Notes: generated by a model from the letters alone, not told the origin. A stretch of DNA of 53,279 nt from an uncultured Alphaproteobacteria bacterium (GCA_902596985.1 CACJWR010000010.1:1-53279), one strand, 5' to 3'. Shown: positions 33,621 to 42,774, counted from the first letter of the stretch. Numbers and translations are program-made.

Positions 33621-35111
33621 ATGCAATTATCACAGTCTTTAAATTTAAAACAAAAACAGTCATTAGTAATGACTCCACAGCTCCAACAAGCTATTAAATT
33701 GCTTCAGTTAACTAACCTAGAGCTAAAGCAATTTTTAGAAGAGCAGACCTTTGATAATCCCTTTATCAATGTCGAAGAAGAAACTCAGGCATCAGAAAAA
33801 AATGACTCAGGAATTCGCTCACAAGATAAAAATGAATCCAATAGTGAGCAAGTTCTAGCAAAAGAAACAACTGATTTTTCAGATGATCCCACTAATAACG
33901 ATGACTATGATAATAGGTTTGATAATGCGGGCATAGACTATGGAGCGGTTATTAACAATAGATCAAATACTGGTGAAGATTGGGACTTGATTGCCTCAAC
34001 CGTACCTAATCATGAAAAGTCATTAATTACACACATTGAAGATCAGTTGCCCTATTTATTAAGCTCGCAAAGGGAACATTTCATTGCAAGATATTTTTTA
34101 GAGGCGATAGAACCTTCAGGTTGGCTCGGAAAATCATTAGATGAAATTCAAATTGAAACAAACCTCGATTATGTTGATCTGGAGAATGTTTTAACAAAGC
34201 TGCAAGGTGTAGAACCCACCGGGCTATTCGCAAGAAATTTATCGGAATGCTTACGACTTCAAATAATTGAGAAAGGCTTAATGTGTAAAGGTCTTTCAGT
34301 TCTCTTGGACAATCTTGCTTTACTTGGCAAGGGTGATTTAAAGAGTTTGATGAGAAAGATTGATTGCGATGAAAGAAAAATCAAAGACTTCCTTGTTATA
34401 ATAAGAAGTGTTGACCCAAAGCCAGGGTCTGTATTCTTGTCCGAGACTTCAAATATACATAAACCAGACCTTATAGTGAGGAAAGTCGGTGAAGACTGGG
34501 TAGTTGATCTTAATCGCTCGACACTCCCATCAATAAATATAAATGAAGACTATGCCAAAAAGTTATCGCCAGTAGCTCGCGACAACTCAAAAATAGATGG
34601 CTATGCAAGCCAAGCTATTTCATCAGCCAGATGGCTAAAAAGAGCTTTGGAGCAACGAAATATTACAACACTGAAAATAACAGCAGAAATAATAAAGAGG
34701 CAAAAGCATTTTCTTGAAAAAGGATTGGACTTTCTTGAGCCTCTCTCTCTAAAAGATATTGCGATCGCAGTAAAAATGCATGAGAGCACAGTAAGTAGAG
34801 TGACAAACGGCTTAATGGTTTCTACTCCTAAGGGAACGTTTCCACTAAAATCACTTTTCAGTGTTACCATTGAAACTGACGACAAGGAGAATAGTAAGTC
34901 AGCTGCTGCAGTCAGAAATATGATAAAGAAAATTTTAAATGAAGAAAAAGGTGAAAAACCGCTAAGTGATGACCTAATAGCAAAAATGGTAAGCAAAAAC
35001 GGTGTGAAACTTGCTAGGAGAACAGTAGCTAAATACCGGGAGATGTTGAATATCCCATCCTCTTCAGAAAGGAAAAGGAGAGCCAAATTGGACGCAATGA
35101 CTGCAAGCTAG
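33621..35111 (+). CDS. rpoN: RNA polymerase sigma-54 factor RpoN
   Basis: 496 residues from ATG 33621 (AAGGAG at 33608). Region I (1-50) has the activator-interacting, Gln/Leu-rich LNLKQKQSLVMTPQLQQAIKLLQ. An acidic region II follows (about 55-120). The core-binding and DNA-binding parts end with the RpoN box ARRTVAKYR near residue 470, which reads the -24 element. It is the sigma factor expected to use the eight sites found in this window. Whether it is the only sigma-54 of the genome, or a flagellar-dedicated copy as in Rhodobacter sphaeroides (rpoN2), cannot be told; its placement beside motA-motB favours a flagellar role. Confidence 0.96.
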   Translation: MQLSQSLNLKQKQSLVMTPQLQQAIKLLQLTNLELKQFLEEQTFDNPFINVEEETQASEKNDSGIRSQDKNESNSEQVLAKETTDFSDDPTNNDDYDNRFDNAGIDYGAVINNRSNTGEDWDLIASTVPNHEKSLITHIEDQLPYLLSSQREHFIARYFLEAIEPSGWLGKSLDEIQIETNLDYVDLENVLTKLQGVEPTGLFARNLSECLRLQIIEKGLMCKGLSVLLDNLALLGKGDLKSLMRKIDCDERKIKDFLVIIRSVDPKPGSVFLSETSNIHKPDLIVRKVGEDWVVDLNRSTLPSININEDYAKKLSPVARDNSKIDGYASQAISSARWLKRALEQRNITTLKITAEIIKRQKHFLEKGLDFLEPLSLKDIAIAVKMHESTVSRVTNGLMVSTPKGTFPLKSLFSVTIETDDKENSKSAAAVRNMIKKILNEEKGEKPLSDDLIAKMVSKNGVKLARRTVAKYREMLNIPSSSERKRRAKLDAMTAS

Positions 35112-35150
35112 GCGGAACCTTGGACCGACATACTTTCATAGTCTACAGAT

Positions 35151-35321
35151 TTATTGCTGTATGGACGTTTCTCTTTCAACACTGAAAGTACTTAGAGCTT
35201 TGTATTGAGCTGGCTCCAACTCTTCATCATTTTCATCAAAGAAAACTAGCTTGAAAGCCAAATTAAAATCGTCATCTAAAATTATTCTGTCTGAAACTTT
35301 TTCGAGAGTTTTGCTAGCCAT
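35151..35321 (-). CDS. Small acidic protein, unknown
   Basis: 56 residues starting MASKTLEKVSDRIILDDDFN and ending SVERETSIQQ. The start ATG 35321 has a good ribosome site (AAAGGAG at about 35328-35334). That site lies in one arm of a small inverted repeat (CTCC 35328-35331 with GGAG 35342-35345), so translation may be modulated or the hairpin may end the upstream gene. Codon use looks normal. It sits between rpoN (tail to tail) and the K+ channel gene on its own strand. No family was recognised. Confidence 0.6.
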   Translation of the reverse strand: MASKTLEKVSDRIILDDDFNLAFKLVFFDENDEELEPAQYKALSTFSVERETSIQQ

Positions 35322-35379
35322 ATTTTTCTCCTTTTAAAAGAGGAGTTGCACAATATATGCCAACATAATCATCAACTTC

Positions 35380-36282
35380 TTATTTTTTTGTATCCTTGAA
35401 AACCTCGATAATTGCATCCACATGATCCTCGCTCAAATCAAATCTTTTTCTTAACGATTCAATCTTCTCTTGCTCTTGGGCCGAAATCTCACCATCCAAA
35501 AGAGCATTAGCTACCTCTGCCTCTAATATCGCTTTTCTTCTTGCCACTTGATTGGCAAATGCGTTTGCTACGATACCAGTTAATAGAGCAACCACACAAA
35601 CACCCATTATAGCTGTCACTGCGCCGATGATCTTTCCCAAAGGTGTGAGAGGAGACACATCTCCATAACCAACCGTTGTTAACGTAATCAAAGACCACCA
35701 CATTGTTTCAGGAATTGATTTAAATTTATCCGGCTGAGCGGTATTCTCAGCAACATACATCATTGCAGATGAAAAGAATAACGCAATAGCGAAAAGATAT
35801 AGAGCGGCCACGAATGAGCTTCTTTCATGCTTTATTGCTGACCAAAGGTCTTCAAGTGCTGTGGAATAGTGTGAGATCTTTAGTAATCGGAGTAACCTTA
35901 GAACCCTCAACCACCTCAAGTCTACACTGGTTATAAATATTGCGAGAATACTTGGCACGATCGCTAAAAAATCGATGATTCCGGTAAAACTAAAAATATA
36001 GCTTAACCTCCTCCCAAGGCCCGAACTATACTTTGTGTCTTTTTTCTCGGAGCTAGCCCATATACGCGCTACGTATTCCAGACCAAAAATTACCACCGAA
36101 AAAATTTCGAAGTAAAGAAAAGATCTAGAATATTTTTCGCTCAAACTAGGCACAGACTCCAATGAGACAGCTATGAGATTCATTATAATTAAAGAAGAAA
36201 GCGCGATCTCAGTATAGAAGCTTACTTTGTCCTCTGGCTTACTTTTATCCAATATTTCGAGAAGACGTTCTTTTGTAATCAT
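35380..36282 (-). CDS. Voltage-gated-type potassium channel
   Basis: 300 residues from ATG 36282. Six membrane segments are visible: an S4-like helix with spaced arginines (LRWLRVLRLLRLLKIS) and a pore with the K+ filter TTVGYGD in WWSLITLTTVGYGDVSPLTP. A C-terminal cytoplasmic coiled segment (ILEAEVANALLDGEISAQEQEKIESLRKRF, in parts) follows. The frame could start at TTG 36312, but no ribosome site supports it. It lies just behind a 73-residue gene with little or no gap. The physiological role in bacteria of this family is mostly membrane potential control. Confidence 0.9.
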   Translation of the reverse strand: MITKERLLEILDKSKPEDKVSFYTEIALSSLIIMNLIAVSLESVPSLSEKYSRSFLYFEIFSVVIFGLEYVARIWASSEKKDTKYSSGLGRRLSYIFSFTGIIDFLAIVPSILAIFITSVDLRWLRVLRLLRLLKISHYSTALEDLWSAIKHERSSFVAALYLFAIALFFSSAMMYVAENTAQPDKFKSIPETMWWSLITLTTVGYGDVSPLTPLGKIIGAVTAIMGVCVVALLTGIVANAFANQVARRKAILEAEVANALLDGEISAQEQEKIESLRKRFDLSEDHVDAIIEVFKDTKK

Positions 36283-36302
36283 ACCTGAAACCGTGATTAA
36301 TT

Positions 36303-36524
36303 TTAAACCCAAGCCTTATTTTTCCGCCTCTTGCTTGAATCACTTTTCATCATCTGACTAAATGCATTTGCAAACCTTCGATGGGCTTCTCTATTTTTTT
36401 TTAATGCACTATTTAACGGTATAACGAGATCGCCATCCGTTCTGAAGAAGGGAGGATCAAAATCTGGATGTTTTTTCAGTAATATTACGATTTCATCCAA
36501 TAGTTTTTTTTCTGTCTCATTCAT
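36303..36524 (-). CDS. Hypothetical small soluble protein
   Basis: 73 residues, charged, with LLDEIVILLKKHPDFDPPFFRTDGDLVIPLNSALKK in segments and a basic C-terminus (SDSSKRRKNKAW). No membrane segment. ATG 36524 lies 9 bases after the stop of the transglycosylase gene, in the same direction, so probably one transcript. Not recognised. Confidence 0.62.
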   Translation of the reverse strand: MNETEKKLLDEIVILLKKHPDFDPPFFRTDGDLVIPLNSALKKNREAHRRFANAFSQMMKSDSSKRRKNKAWV

Positions 36525-36533
36525 GCATTAAAT

Positions 36534-37457
36534 TTACTTGCTGTTTTCAAGTTGATTCCTAATTGATATCACAATTGTCCAATTATCACGAATATATTTA
36601 GGTACTGCTGTATTTTTCCGACTTATACTTTTGACAAAACTCCTAAAATCAAATTCAGTATTAGTGTCTACCATCGTATGAAAATTCACCGCACTAACAA
36701 CCTCAGACTTATTTTCGTTAATATCCTGTTTATAAGCTTCAGACTCTTTAACTTGCAAATATTGATCTTTTTGATTCAATTTGATCAAAGGCACCCTTTC
36801 TTCTTTCTTAATAAAAATGTTTGCTTTTTTAGGTTTAGTTTCAAGAACAGCTGCTAATAGCTTTGGTGCCAAAGAGCTCTCGTTATTCTCTTTTTTCCAG
36901 ACTGCTTTAACCTTTCTATAGTATTTTACATTATATTTGCTCTTTGAAGAATGATAGTATTTGACCGCCTTCTCCCAAGAACGATGCCTATGGTGCAGTT
37001 TGTTTAGAAATCTTGCTGCGTAATCAACGTTTTTTATTGGGCTTATCATTTCACTTAAGTTATTAAAAAAATCTTTGTGCCAACGAAAATTAAGCTGCAT
37101 ACAGCCAATATCGATATTTGTAACGCCCTTTTTAATTCTTTCTTCCAGAGAGCGTAAAGCATCTTCTTTCGTTTGAAAATACGAGCTATCTCCCCCCGCA
37201 TTTAATGTCCACGGCCAAGCTCTTATAACCCCATCTACTTTTTGATAACCTGATTCAACTCTGGATATACTCAGTAGGATATTTTCTGGTAATCCGTACT
37301 TTTTTTCTGCATCTTTTGCGAGATACTCACACAGTAATGCATCTTGGTGACTATTCGCAGACTGAGAGTGGACCCCACTAAAGTTTATTAGTAAGGTGAA
37401 TAGGAAAATAAAAAACGAGATTTTATACTTAAGAAAACGTAAATTTATTATAATCAT
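36534..37457 (-). CDS. Exported lytic transglycosylase (SLT domain)
   Basis: 307 residues from ATG 37457. A signal peptide (MIIINLRFLKYKISFFIFLF and on to VHSQS) precedes the SLT fold: YGLPENILLSISRVESGYQ carries the catalytic glutamate (ES motif), then GCMQLNFRWH, VDYAARFLNKL and AVKYYHS. These enzymes cut peptidoglycan. A sigma-54 promoter overlaps the upstream region, which suggests the enzyme opens the wall for the flagellar rod. The frame can be extended to 37487, but this would place the start inside the promoter. The predicted transcription start coincides with ATG 37457, so the mRNA may be leaderless. Confidence 0.85.
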   Translation of the reverse strand: MIIINLRFLKYKISFFIFLFTLLINFSGVHSQSANSHQDALLCEYLAKDAEKKYGLPENILLSISRVESGYQKVDGVIRAWPWTLNAGGDSSYFQTKEDALRSLEERIKKGVTNIDIGCMQLNFRWHKDFFNNLSEMISPIKNVDYAARFLNKLHHRHRSWEKAVKYYHSSKSKYNVKYYRKVKAVWKKENNESSLAPKLLAAVLETKPKKANIFIKKEERVPLIKLNQKDQYLQVKESEAYKQDINENKSEVVSAVNFHTMVDTNTEFDFRSFVKSISRKNTAVPKYIRDNWTIVISIRNQLENSK

Positions 37458-37467
37458 GCAATAAAAT

Positions 37468-37484
37468 TGCAATGAGCATGCCAA
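37468..37484 (-). promoter_or_regulatory. Sigma-54 promoter of the lytic transglycosylase gene
   Basis: The minus strand reads TTGGCATGCTCATTGCA, an excellent sigma-54 site with GG at 37482-37481 and GC at 37470-37469. Counting from -12 places +1 at about 37457, the A of the start codon. Confidence 0.78.
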
Positions 37485-37495
37485 CATAGGTTAAT

Positions 37496-38575
37496 TTATT
37501 TTTTTCTTACCTCAACAATTTCTAAGCCTTTCATTATTGGACCATTCTTGTGAAAAAGTAACCGAGCTATTATGGTTGCTGCACACCTAGTCTCATTCTC
37601 ACTGGATATAACTGGCAACCCACATTCCCCAACTAAAGTACCAGTAAAATTGTCTTGTACCATCATTATTTTTTGACCTTCTCTGGTCATAAAAATTATC
37701 TCTTTACGTTCTAGGTCATAACCCATAAAACCGGAAAAGACGACTTTAATACCATTTAATTCGTCGAAGTTAACTCTATATTTTTCTGATCGCGCTATCT
37801 CACTTTTTAATCTTCCAACCTCATTTCTATGTTCTTTCTTTAAATCTAGTATAAGCTTCTTGTAATTGTCATTGCTATCAGTCTCAGGGCTACTAATACT
37901 ATTTAATTGGATTTGTTGATTTGACTCATAGCTTTCGACAAGCATTTTTTGAGTAGTAAGTTGTTCATTCAGTGAAACTATTTTCTGCTTAAGTTCTTCC
38001 GACCTTTCTAATAATTTTTCCTTATCAGGAACACTCTTTACTTGTTCTATTAAACTTCTATTTTTTTTCTTTAAATCATTTAATGAGCTTTCCAGTTTGT
38101 TTTTTTCCAGAGCCACTTCATCCAAAGCGCTAATTTTTTCTTTCAACTGCTCATTTTCGTTTTTAAGTAGTTCCAGCTCACTTTTAGTATTTCCTTTTTT
38201 ATTTTCGGCTAATTTTTTTTTGTTTTGTTGGTCCACCAGTTCAAATTTGAGCTTTTCAATATTTTGCTTGAGTTTCTCCTTTTCCGATAGCAGACCCTTT
38301 CTAGCCATTTCTAATTTTGATAATTCTTGACTGCTATTGAGCAACGATTTTTCTGTATTCAGTAGTTTAGAAGTCACCTCTTCAAGCTGTCGATTTGCGA
38401 GCATCTTTCTGTTTTTGCTTTCACCATTACCACTTATTTCTTCTAGATTTATCGTTAGTAGATTTGATTTCACTAACGCGGCTATTATTTCACCGGAATA
38501 GAGTGTTAAACAAAAAAACATAGCTCCTACGATCAACAGCAAAGTCCGATTTCTTCTAGAATTTTTTGAGACCAT
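37496..38575 (-). CDS. Membrane-anchored coiled-coil protein, unknown
   Basis: 359 residues. A basic N-terminus (SKNSRRNRT) leads into one membrane helix at about 11-32. Residues 50-255 are continuous coiled coil (rich in Lys, Glu, Leu). A compact C-terminal domain (about 265-359: GIKVVFSGFMGYDLERKEIIFM, ECGLP, CAATIIARLLFHKNGP) contains two cysteines and ends with IVEVRKK. The periplasmic side is predicted. It is upstream of the transglycosylase on the same strand. The shape (anchor, rod, globular end) suits an envelope spacer, but no family was recognised. Confidence 0.7.
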   Translation of the reverse strand: MVSKNSRRNRTLLLIVGAMFFCLTLYSGEIIAALVKSNLLTINLEEISGNGESKNRKMLANRQLEEVTSKLLNTEKSLLNSSQELSKLEMARKGLLSEKEKLKQNIEKLKFELVDQQNKKKLAENKKGNTKSELELLKNENEQLKEKISALDEVALEKNKLESSLNDLKKKNRSLIEQVKSVPDKEKLLERSEELKQKIVSLNEQLTTQKMLVESYESNQQIQLNSISSPETDSNDNYKKLILDLKKEHRNEVGRLKSEIARSEKYRVNFDELNGIKVVFSGFMGYDLERKEIIFMTREGQKIMMVQDNFTGTLVGECGLPVISSENETRCAATIIARLLFHKNGPIMKGLEIVEVRKK

Positions 38576-38690
38576 TTTTCTCTCGTAATGAAATAACTTT
38601 GATGCTACAACGACTATTGATGATCCAACTAGCCCTTTTTATACCCTAACGAAGCGGAAAATTAAAGCCAAAAAAATTAACGGTAAGCAA

Positions 38691-39275
38691 ATGCGAACTT
38701 CTAAAATAGAAAGAATTACTAATGAAACTAATGTTAAATTGGTTTTAGACCTAGACGGAGTCGGGAGAAGTAAAATTAAGACCGATATTCCCTTCTTTGA
38801 TCATATGCTTGAACAACTTACTTTCCATTCTTCAGTTGACCTAGAATTAAATGCACAAGGGGATATCGATATTGATTTCCATCACTCTGTTGAGGATTGT
38901 GGGATTTGTTTGGGAAAAGCTTTTTTGGAGGCTCTCGGGGATAAAAAAGGAATCAATAGATACGGCTTTTTTTTACTTCCTATGGATGATGCCTTGATAA
39001 GGGTTGCTCTAGATTTTTCAGGACGGTCGTTTCTCAGTTGGAAAGTAAACTTTCCGACTAACAGAGTTGGTAATTTTGATTTAGAGCTTGTGCGAGAGTT
39101 TTTCAATGCGTTCAGCGCAAACTCAGGTACCACACTCCATGTGGAAATGCTTGATGGTTTCAATTCACATCACATCTCAGAGGCCATTTTTAAGGCTATG
39201 GGTAAATCTATTAAAATGGCCATCGAAAAAAATAAAGGTGTTGAGATGATACCGTCTACGAAAGGAAGCTTATAA
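38691..39275 (+). CDS. hisB: Imidazoleglycerol-phosphate dehydratase HisB
   Basis: 194 residues, the monofunctional length. The metal-binding motifs are present: FFDHMLEQL, DIDFHHSVEDCGICLGKA and the second SHHISEAIFKAMGKS. The enzyme converts imidazoleglycerol phosphate to imidazoleacetol phosphate in histidine synthesis. It begins the his cluster. It is divergent from the coiled-coil gene (115-bp gap). Confidence 0.97.
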   Translation: MRTSKIERITNETNVKLVLDLDGVGRSKIKTDIPFFDHMLEQLTFHSSVDLELNAQGDIDIDFHHSVEDCGICLGKAFLEALGDKKGINRYGFFLLPMDDALIRVALDFSGRSFLSWKVNFPTNRVGNFDLELVREFFNAFSANSGTTLHVEMLDGFNSHHISEAIFKAMGKSIKMAIEKNKGVEMIPSTKGSL

Positions 39276-39278
39276 AAA

Positions 39279-39923
39279 ATGAACATTGCCATTATCGATT
39301 ATAGAAGTGGCAATCTGCATTCTGCTCTCAAAAGTTTCCAAGCTGCTGCATCGAATTTTAAGAATGTGAATGTTAAAATAACTTCTTGCTACAAAGATGT
39401 TCGAGTAGCAGATAAAGTAGTTTTACCGGGAGTTGGATCATTTTCTTTTTGTAAGTCAAAATTGCATGAGAACACCGATGTTTATAACTCTCTCATTGAT
39501 ATGGTAATTGAAAAGAAAAAGCCATTTCTCGGAATATGTGTTGGAATGCAACTCCTTGCTACAACAGGGCATGAGGGACAAAGTAATAATCCAGGTTTAA
39601 ATTGGATCCGTGGTGAAGTAAAAAAAATTGATGTAGAGCAGAATTTAAAAATACCGCATATGGGTTGGAACAACCTTTCTTTTAAAAATTACCATCCAAT
39701 ATTCAATGGCATTAACACAAATGATCATTTCTATTTTGTTCATTCTTATGAATTTATTGCCTGTTCAGACAATGATATTGTGGCTACTACAAATCATGGC
39801 AAGAACATAGCAGCAGCAATAGCTAAAGAAAATATGATTGGTCTACAATTTCATCCTGAAAAAAGCCAAATTCCGGGACTAAAGATTATAAGCAATTTTA
39901 TCGAATGGGATCCTCTACGTTAA
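39279..39923 (+). CDS. hisH: Imidazole glycerol phosphate synthase, glutaminase subunit HisH
   Basis: 214 residues, class I glutamine amidotransferase. The nucleophile cysteine lies in FLGICVGMQLL; the histidine/glutamate pair is in FHPEKSQ near the C-terminus. It delivers ammonia to HisF. It starts 3 bases after hisB. Confidence 0.96.
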   Translation: MNIAIIDYRSGNLHSALKSFQAAASNFKNVNVKITSCYKDVRVADKVVLPGVGSFSFCKSKLHENTDVYNSLIDMVIEKKKPFLGICVGMQLLATTGHEGQSNNPGLNWIRGEVKKIDVEQNLKIPHMGWNNLSFKNYHPIFNGINTNDHFYFVHSYEFIACSDNDIVATTNHGKNIAAAIAKENMIGLQFHPEKSQIPGLKIISNFIEWDPLR

Positions 39924-39928
39924 CGAAC

Positions 39929-40336
39929 CTATTTTACTTTAATCCATTCCTGTGCTTGACAAATAAACAAAACACATCCCGATACTCCGATTTTTTTCTT
40001 TGTCAGTATTTTCATTTTTGAATTATAGACTTTCCCATCACTATAATCTTTTATTTTACCTCCTGAAAAGTTATTATCCCCGTCTTTTTTCATATCCCAA
40101 ACAACATTCTTACCCTTGTGTTCATAATTTTTTATCACTTTCCCATCTTTAGAAAAAGCCTTTATCAAAGTACCACATATTAAGTGTTTATTCCCTTTAC
40201 ATGCTCCAAATTTCACATAAGCCCAGCCCCCAGATTTTTTACTTGGCATAGTTTTGTATGTACCTGAAAGCTCCCCCGCAAAAACATGAGTGCTAATCAT
40301 GAGAAAAGCTACTATCGCTATAAGTGTTTTCATCAT
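39929..40336 (-). CDS. Exported DUF2147 protein
   Basis: 135 residues from ATG 40336, with GGAGG five bases before it. A signal peptide (ending HVFAG) precedes the DUF2147 pattern: GTYKTMPS, VKFGACKGNKHLICGTL, DGKVYNSKMKIL and a C-terminal GVSGCVLFICQAQEWIKV. Four cysteines probably form two disulfides. It is inserted in the his cluster on the opposite strand; a DUF2147 gene near hisH-hisA occurs in Rhodobacterales, to my recollection. Function unknown. Confidence 0.82.
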   Translation of the reverse strand: MMKTLIAIVAFLMISTHVFAGELSGTYKTMPSKKSGGWAYVKFGACKGNKHLICGTLIKAFSKDGKVIKNYEHKGKNVVWDMKKDGDNNFSGGKIKDYSDGKVYNSKMKILTKKKIGVSGCVLFICQAQEWIKVK

Positions 40337-40441
40337 TATTACCTCCACTAGAAAGTCTTTAAATCTTGTTAATAAATTAATTACATTGTATTAATCTCAC
40401 GATGGCATTTTACTTGAAAAACTTAGATAAGGAAAGTTAAG

Positions 40442-41161
40442 TTGAATTTTTATCCAGCTATTGATCTGAAAGAAGGTCAATGCGTAAGACTGCAGCGGGG
40501 AGATCTAGACACTGCGATCGTTTACAATGATAATCCTATTGCTCAAGCAAAGATATTTCAAGAGGCAGGGTGTCATTGGTTACACGTAGTAGACCTAGAT
40601 GGTGCCGTTTCTGGGAGTAAGAAGAATATAAAAACCATCGAGGAGATAAGAAGTTCTACCTCCCTAAAAATTCAAGTTGGTGGGGGAATAAGAAGTCTGG
40701 AGGAAATAGAATTCTGGAAGTCGAAGGGTGTAGATCGTGTTATTTTAGGGACTTTAGCCGTTTCTAACCCCTCTGTAGTTCAAGAGGCATGTAGACTATT
40801 TGGTGGCATCTTAATTGCGCTAGACTCCAGATCAAATAAGGTCGCTACTGCAGGCTGGAAAACTACATCAAGCAAAAATACTTTAGACCTGGCAAAAAGT
40901 TTTGAAGATTGTGGTGTCGATGCAATTATTTTCACTGATATAGATAGAGATGGCTTAATGAAGGGTTTGAATTCTAACGCTACAAAGAGACTGTCGGATA
41001 GTGTAAGTATTCCCGTAATTGGTTCAGGAGGTATAAATGGCCCTAAGAATCTTGAAGACGTAAAAAAAAATATTCCGAACTTAGAGGGAGTTATCGCCGG
41101 AAAAGCTATATATACTGGAGCTTTAAGAATTGAAGAGGCGTTGAGAATTTTGAAGGATTAA
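40442..41161 (+). CDS. hisA: Phosphoribosylformimino-5-aminoimidazole carboxamide ribotide isomerase HisA
   Basis: 239 residues, TIM barrel with two phosphate-binding halves. [18 protein letters not shown] carries the first catalytic aspartate; [12 protein letters not shown] carries the second; [15 protein letters not shown] binds phosphate. The start is TTG 40442 with AGGA eight bases before it. Confidence 0.97.
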   Translation: MNFYPAIDLKEGQCVRLQRGDLDTAIVYNDNPIAQAKIFQEAGCHWLHVVDLDGAVSGSKKNIKTIEEIRSSTSLKIQVGGGIRSLEEIEFWKSKGVDRVILGTLAVSNPSVVQEACRLFGGILIALDSRSNKVATAGWKTTSSKNTLDLAKSFEDCGVDAIIFTDIDRDGLMKGLNSNATKRLSDSVSIPVIGSGGINGPKNLEDVKKNIPNLEGVIAGKAIYTGALRIEEALRILKD

Positions 41162-41162
41162 A

Positions 41163-41927
41163 ATGTTAAAAACGCGTATAATTCCATGCTTAGATGTTAA
41201 AGATGGTAGAGTTGTCAAAGGAACAAATTTTATAAACCTGCGTGACGCTGGTGATCCTGTCGAAATAGCAAAAATTTATAATGATAAAGGTGCGGATGAA
41301 TTATGTTTTTTAGATATTTCAGCTTCCCAAGAGAATAGGAATACGACCTATGAAATTGTAAAAAAAACAGCCGAACAATGCTTCATGCCTTTAACGGTTG
41401 GAGGAGGAGTACGACAAGACTCTGAAGTTGAAAAGTTGCTTAATTATGGTGCAGATAAAGTTAGTTTTAATAGCGCTGCTGTATCTAATCCTAAGTTGAT
41501 ATCTTTAGCTGCGAATAAATTTGGCAGTCAATGCATTGTTGTAGCAATAGACGCCAAATTTAGTTCGAGTATAAACGATTGGGAAGTTTTTACACATGGG
41601 GGGACTAGGTCCACTGGTATAAAAGTTACAGAGTTTGCAAAATCTATGGAAGAAAATGGTGCTGGAGAGATTTTATTAACCTCGATGGATAAAGACGGTG
41701 TGCAAGATGGATATGATATAAAGCTCCTAAAAACCATAACAGATCTTGTAAGGATACCGGTAATAGCATCAGGAGGTGCTGGCAAGGTAGAACATTTTCT
41801 AGAGGCTGTTAAAGACGGCGGAGCATCAGCTTTGCTGGCTGCATCTGTTTTTCACTTTAATGAAATTTCTATATCGGAAGTAAAAGAGTTTCTCAATAAA
41901 TCTAACGTACCCATGAGGATGACATGA
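41163..41927 (+). CDS. hisF: Imidazole glycerol phosphate synthase, cyclase subunit HisF
   Basis: 254 residues, TIM barrel. [18 protein letters not shown] and [14 protein letters not shown] hold the two catalytic aspartates; [13 protein letters not shown] binds phosphate. It forms a pair with HisH. It starts one base after hisA and overlaps hisE by 4 bases. Confidence 0.97.
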   Translation: MLKTRIIPCLDVKDGRVVKGTNFINLRDAGDPVEIAKIYNDKGADELCFLDISASQENRNTTYEIVKKTAEQCFMPLTVGGGVRQDSEVEKLLNYGADKVSFNSAAVSNPKLISLAANKFGSQCIVVAIDAKFSSSINDWEVFTHGGTRSTGIKVTEFAKSMEENGAGEILLTSMDKDGVQDGYDIKLLKTITDLVRIPVIASGGAGKVEHFLEAVKDGGASALLAASVFHFNEISISEVKEFLNKSNVPMRMT

Positions 41928-42241
41928 ACAAAATACTTGAAAGATTGGATTTAACAATTCAAAGAAAAACAACAGAGTCTCCAAACAAATCACATACCGC
42001 AAAGCTGTTAAAGAAAGGAACAGAAAAATGCGCGGAAAAATTTGGCGAGGAGGCAATAGAACTCATCGTCGCCAGTGTAAAAAAGAAAAAAAAAGAGATT
42101 ATCGGAGAGGCTGCCGATGCTTTGTATCATATGTTCGTTTTGTTGAGATCAAAAAATATATCAATAAACGAAGTATTGTCAGAGTTAGCTTCTAGAGAAG
42201 GCATTTCAGGGATTGAAGAGAAAAGAAAAAGGAATTTATAA
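41924..42241 (+). CDS. hisE: Phosphoribosyl-ATP pyrophosphatase HisE
   Basis: 105 residues of the MazG-like fold. The metal-binding glutamates lie in [14 protein letters not shown] and [17 protein letters not shown]. HisI (the cyclohydrolase) is not fused and not in the window. It overlaps hisF by 4 bases and the next gene by 1 base. Confidence 0.95.
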   Translation: MNKILERLDLTIQRKTTESPNKSHTAKLLKKGTEKCAEKFGEEAIELIVASVKKKKKEIIGEAADALYHMFVLLRSKNISINEVLSELASREGISGIEEKRKRNL

Positions 42242-42633
42242 TGATAGAGGAAACCATAAAAATCACGGAAAAAGTACTTTTAACTTTAATCGGCATAGCA
42301 ACTGTCTTTGCTACCTGTCAAGAAATTTACTATCTGATATTACAACAAAAGGTGCAATTAGCAGATCTCTTACTTCTTTTTATCTATACCGAGGTTCTAG
42401 GGATGGTAGCAATTTTTTACAAAAGTCGACGAATACCGATACTTTTACCCTTATTTATTGCGATTACCGCTCTTAGTCGTATGATAATCTTACAGGGGAA
42501 AGGCTCTGACCCACAAAACCTTTTATATGAAGCTGGTGCCGTTCTTCTCCTTGCTATTGCTTGCTTCATTGTAACACACAAAAATGTTTCTAGAGCAGAA
42601 GATTTCGATTTTAATAGTAAAAAAAGTAATTAA
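42241..42633 (+). CDS. PsiE-like membrane protein
   Basis: 130 residues, four predicted membrane helices. LLLFIYTEVLGMVAIFY and FIAITALSRMIIL match the PsiE (phosphate-starvation-inducible E) family, whose biochemical role is not known. The start overlaps the hisE stop (TAATG), so it is co-translated with the his genes. Confidence 0.75.
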   Translation: MIEETIKITEKVLLTLIGIATVFATCQEIYYLILQQKVQLADLLLLFIYTEVLGMVAIFYKSRRIPILLPLFIAITALSRMIILQGKGSDPQNLLYEAGAVLLLAIACFIVTHKNVSRAEDFDFNSKKSN

Positions 42634-42669
42634 TAATATACAGAGTTTTAAACTAAAGAGGATATAAAA

Positions 42670-42774
42670 ATGGAAGGAAGTCTTGGCGCAATGTTTGTTT
42701 TTGTCTTTATTATTTGTATAGCAATTATTGCGTTGATTTTAGCTTTGGAATCTCACAGGAAAAACAACGAATAA
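42670..42774 (+). CDS. 34-residue membrane peptide
   Basis: A 34-codon frame starting MEGSLGAMF, with one membrane helix (about 8-26) and a charged end (ESHRKNNE). AGAGGA lies nine to ten bases before the ATG. Codon use is normal and the peptide has the shape of the small single-span membrane proteins that often modulate larger complexes. Function unknown. Confidence 0.55.
   Translation: MEGSLGAMFVFVFIICIAIIALILALESHRKNNE

Noticed and set aside
36283-36312. TTG start for the potassium channel gene
   Set aside because: It overlaps the preceding stop without a usable ribosome site; ATG 36282 was taken, though neither start has a strong site.
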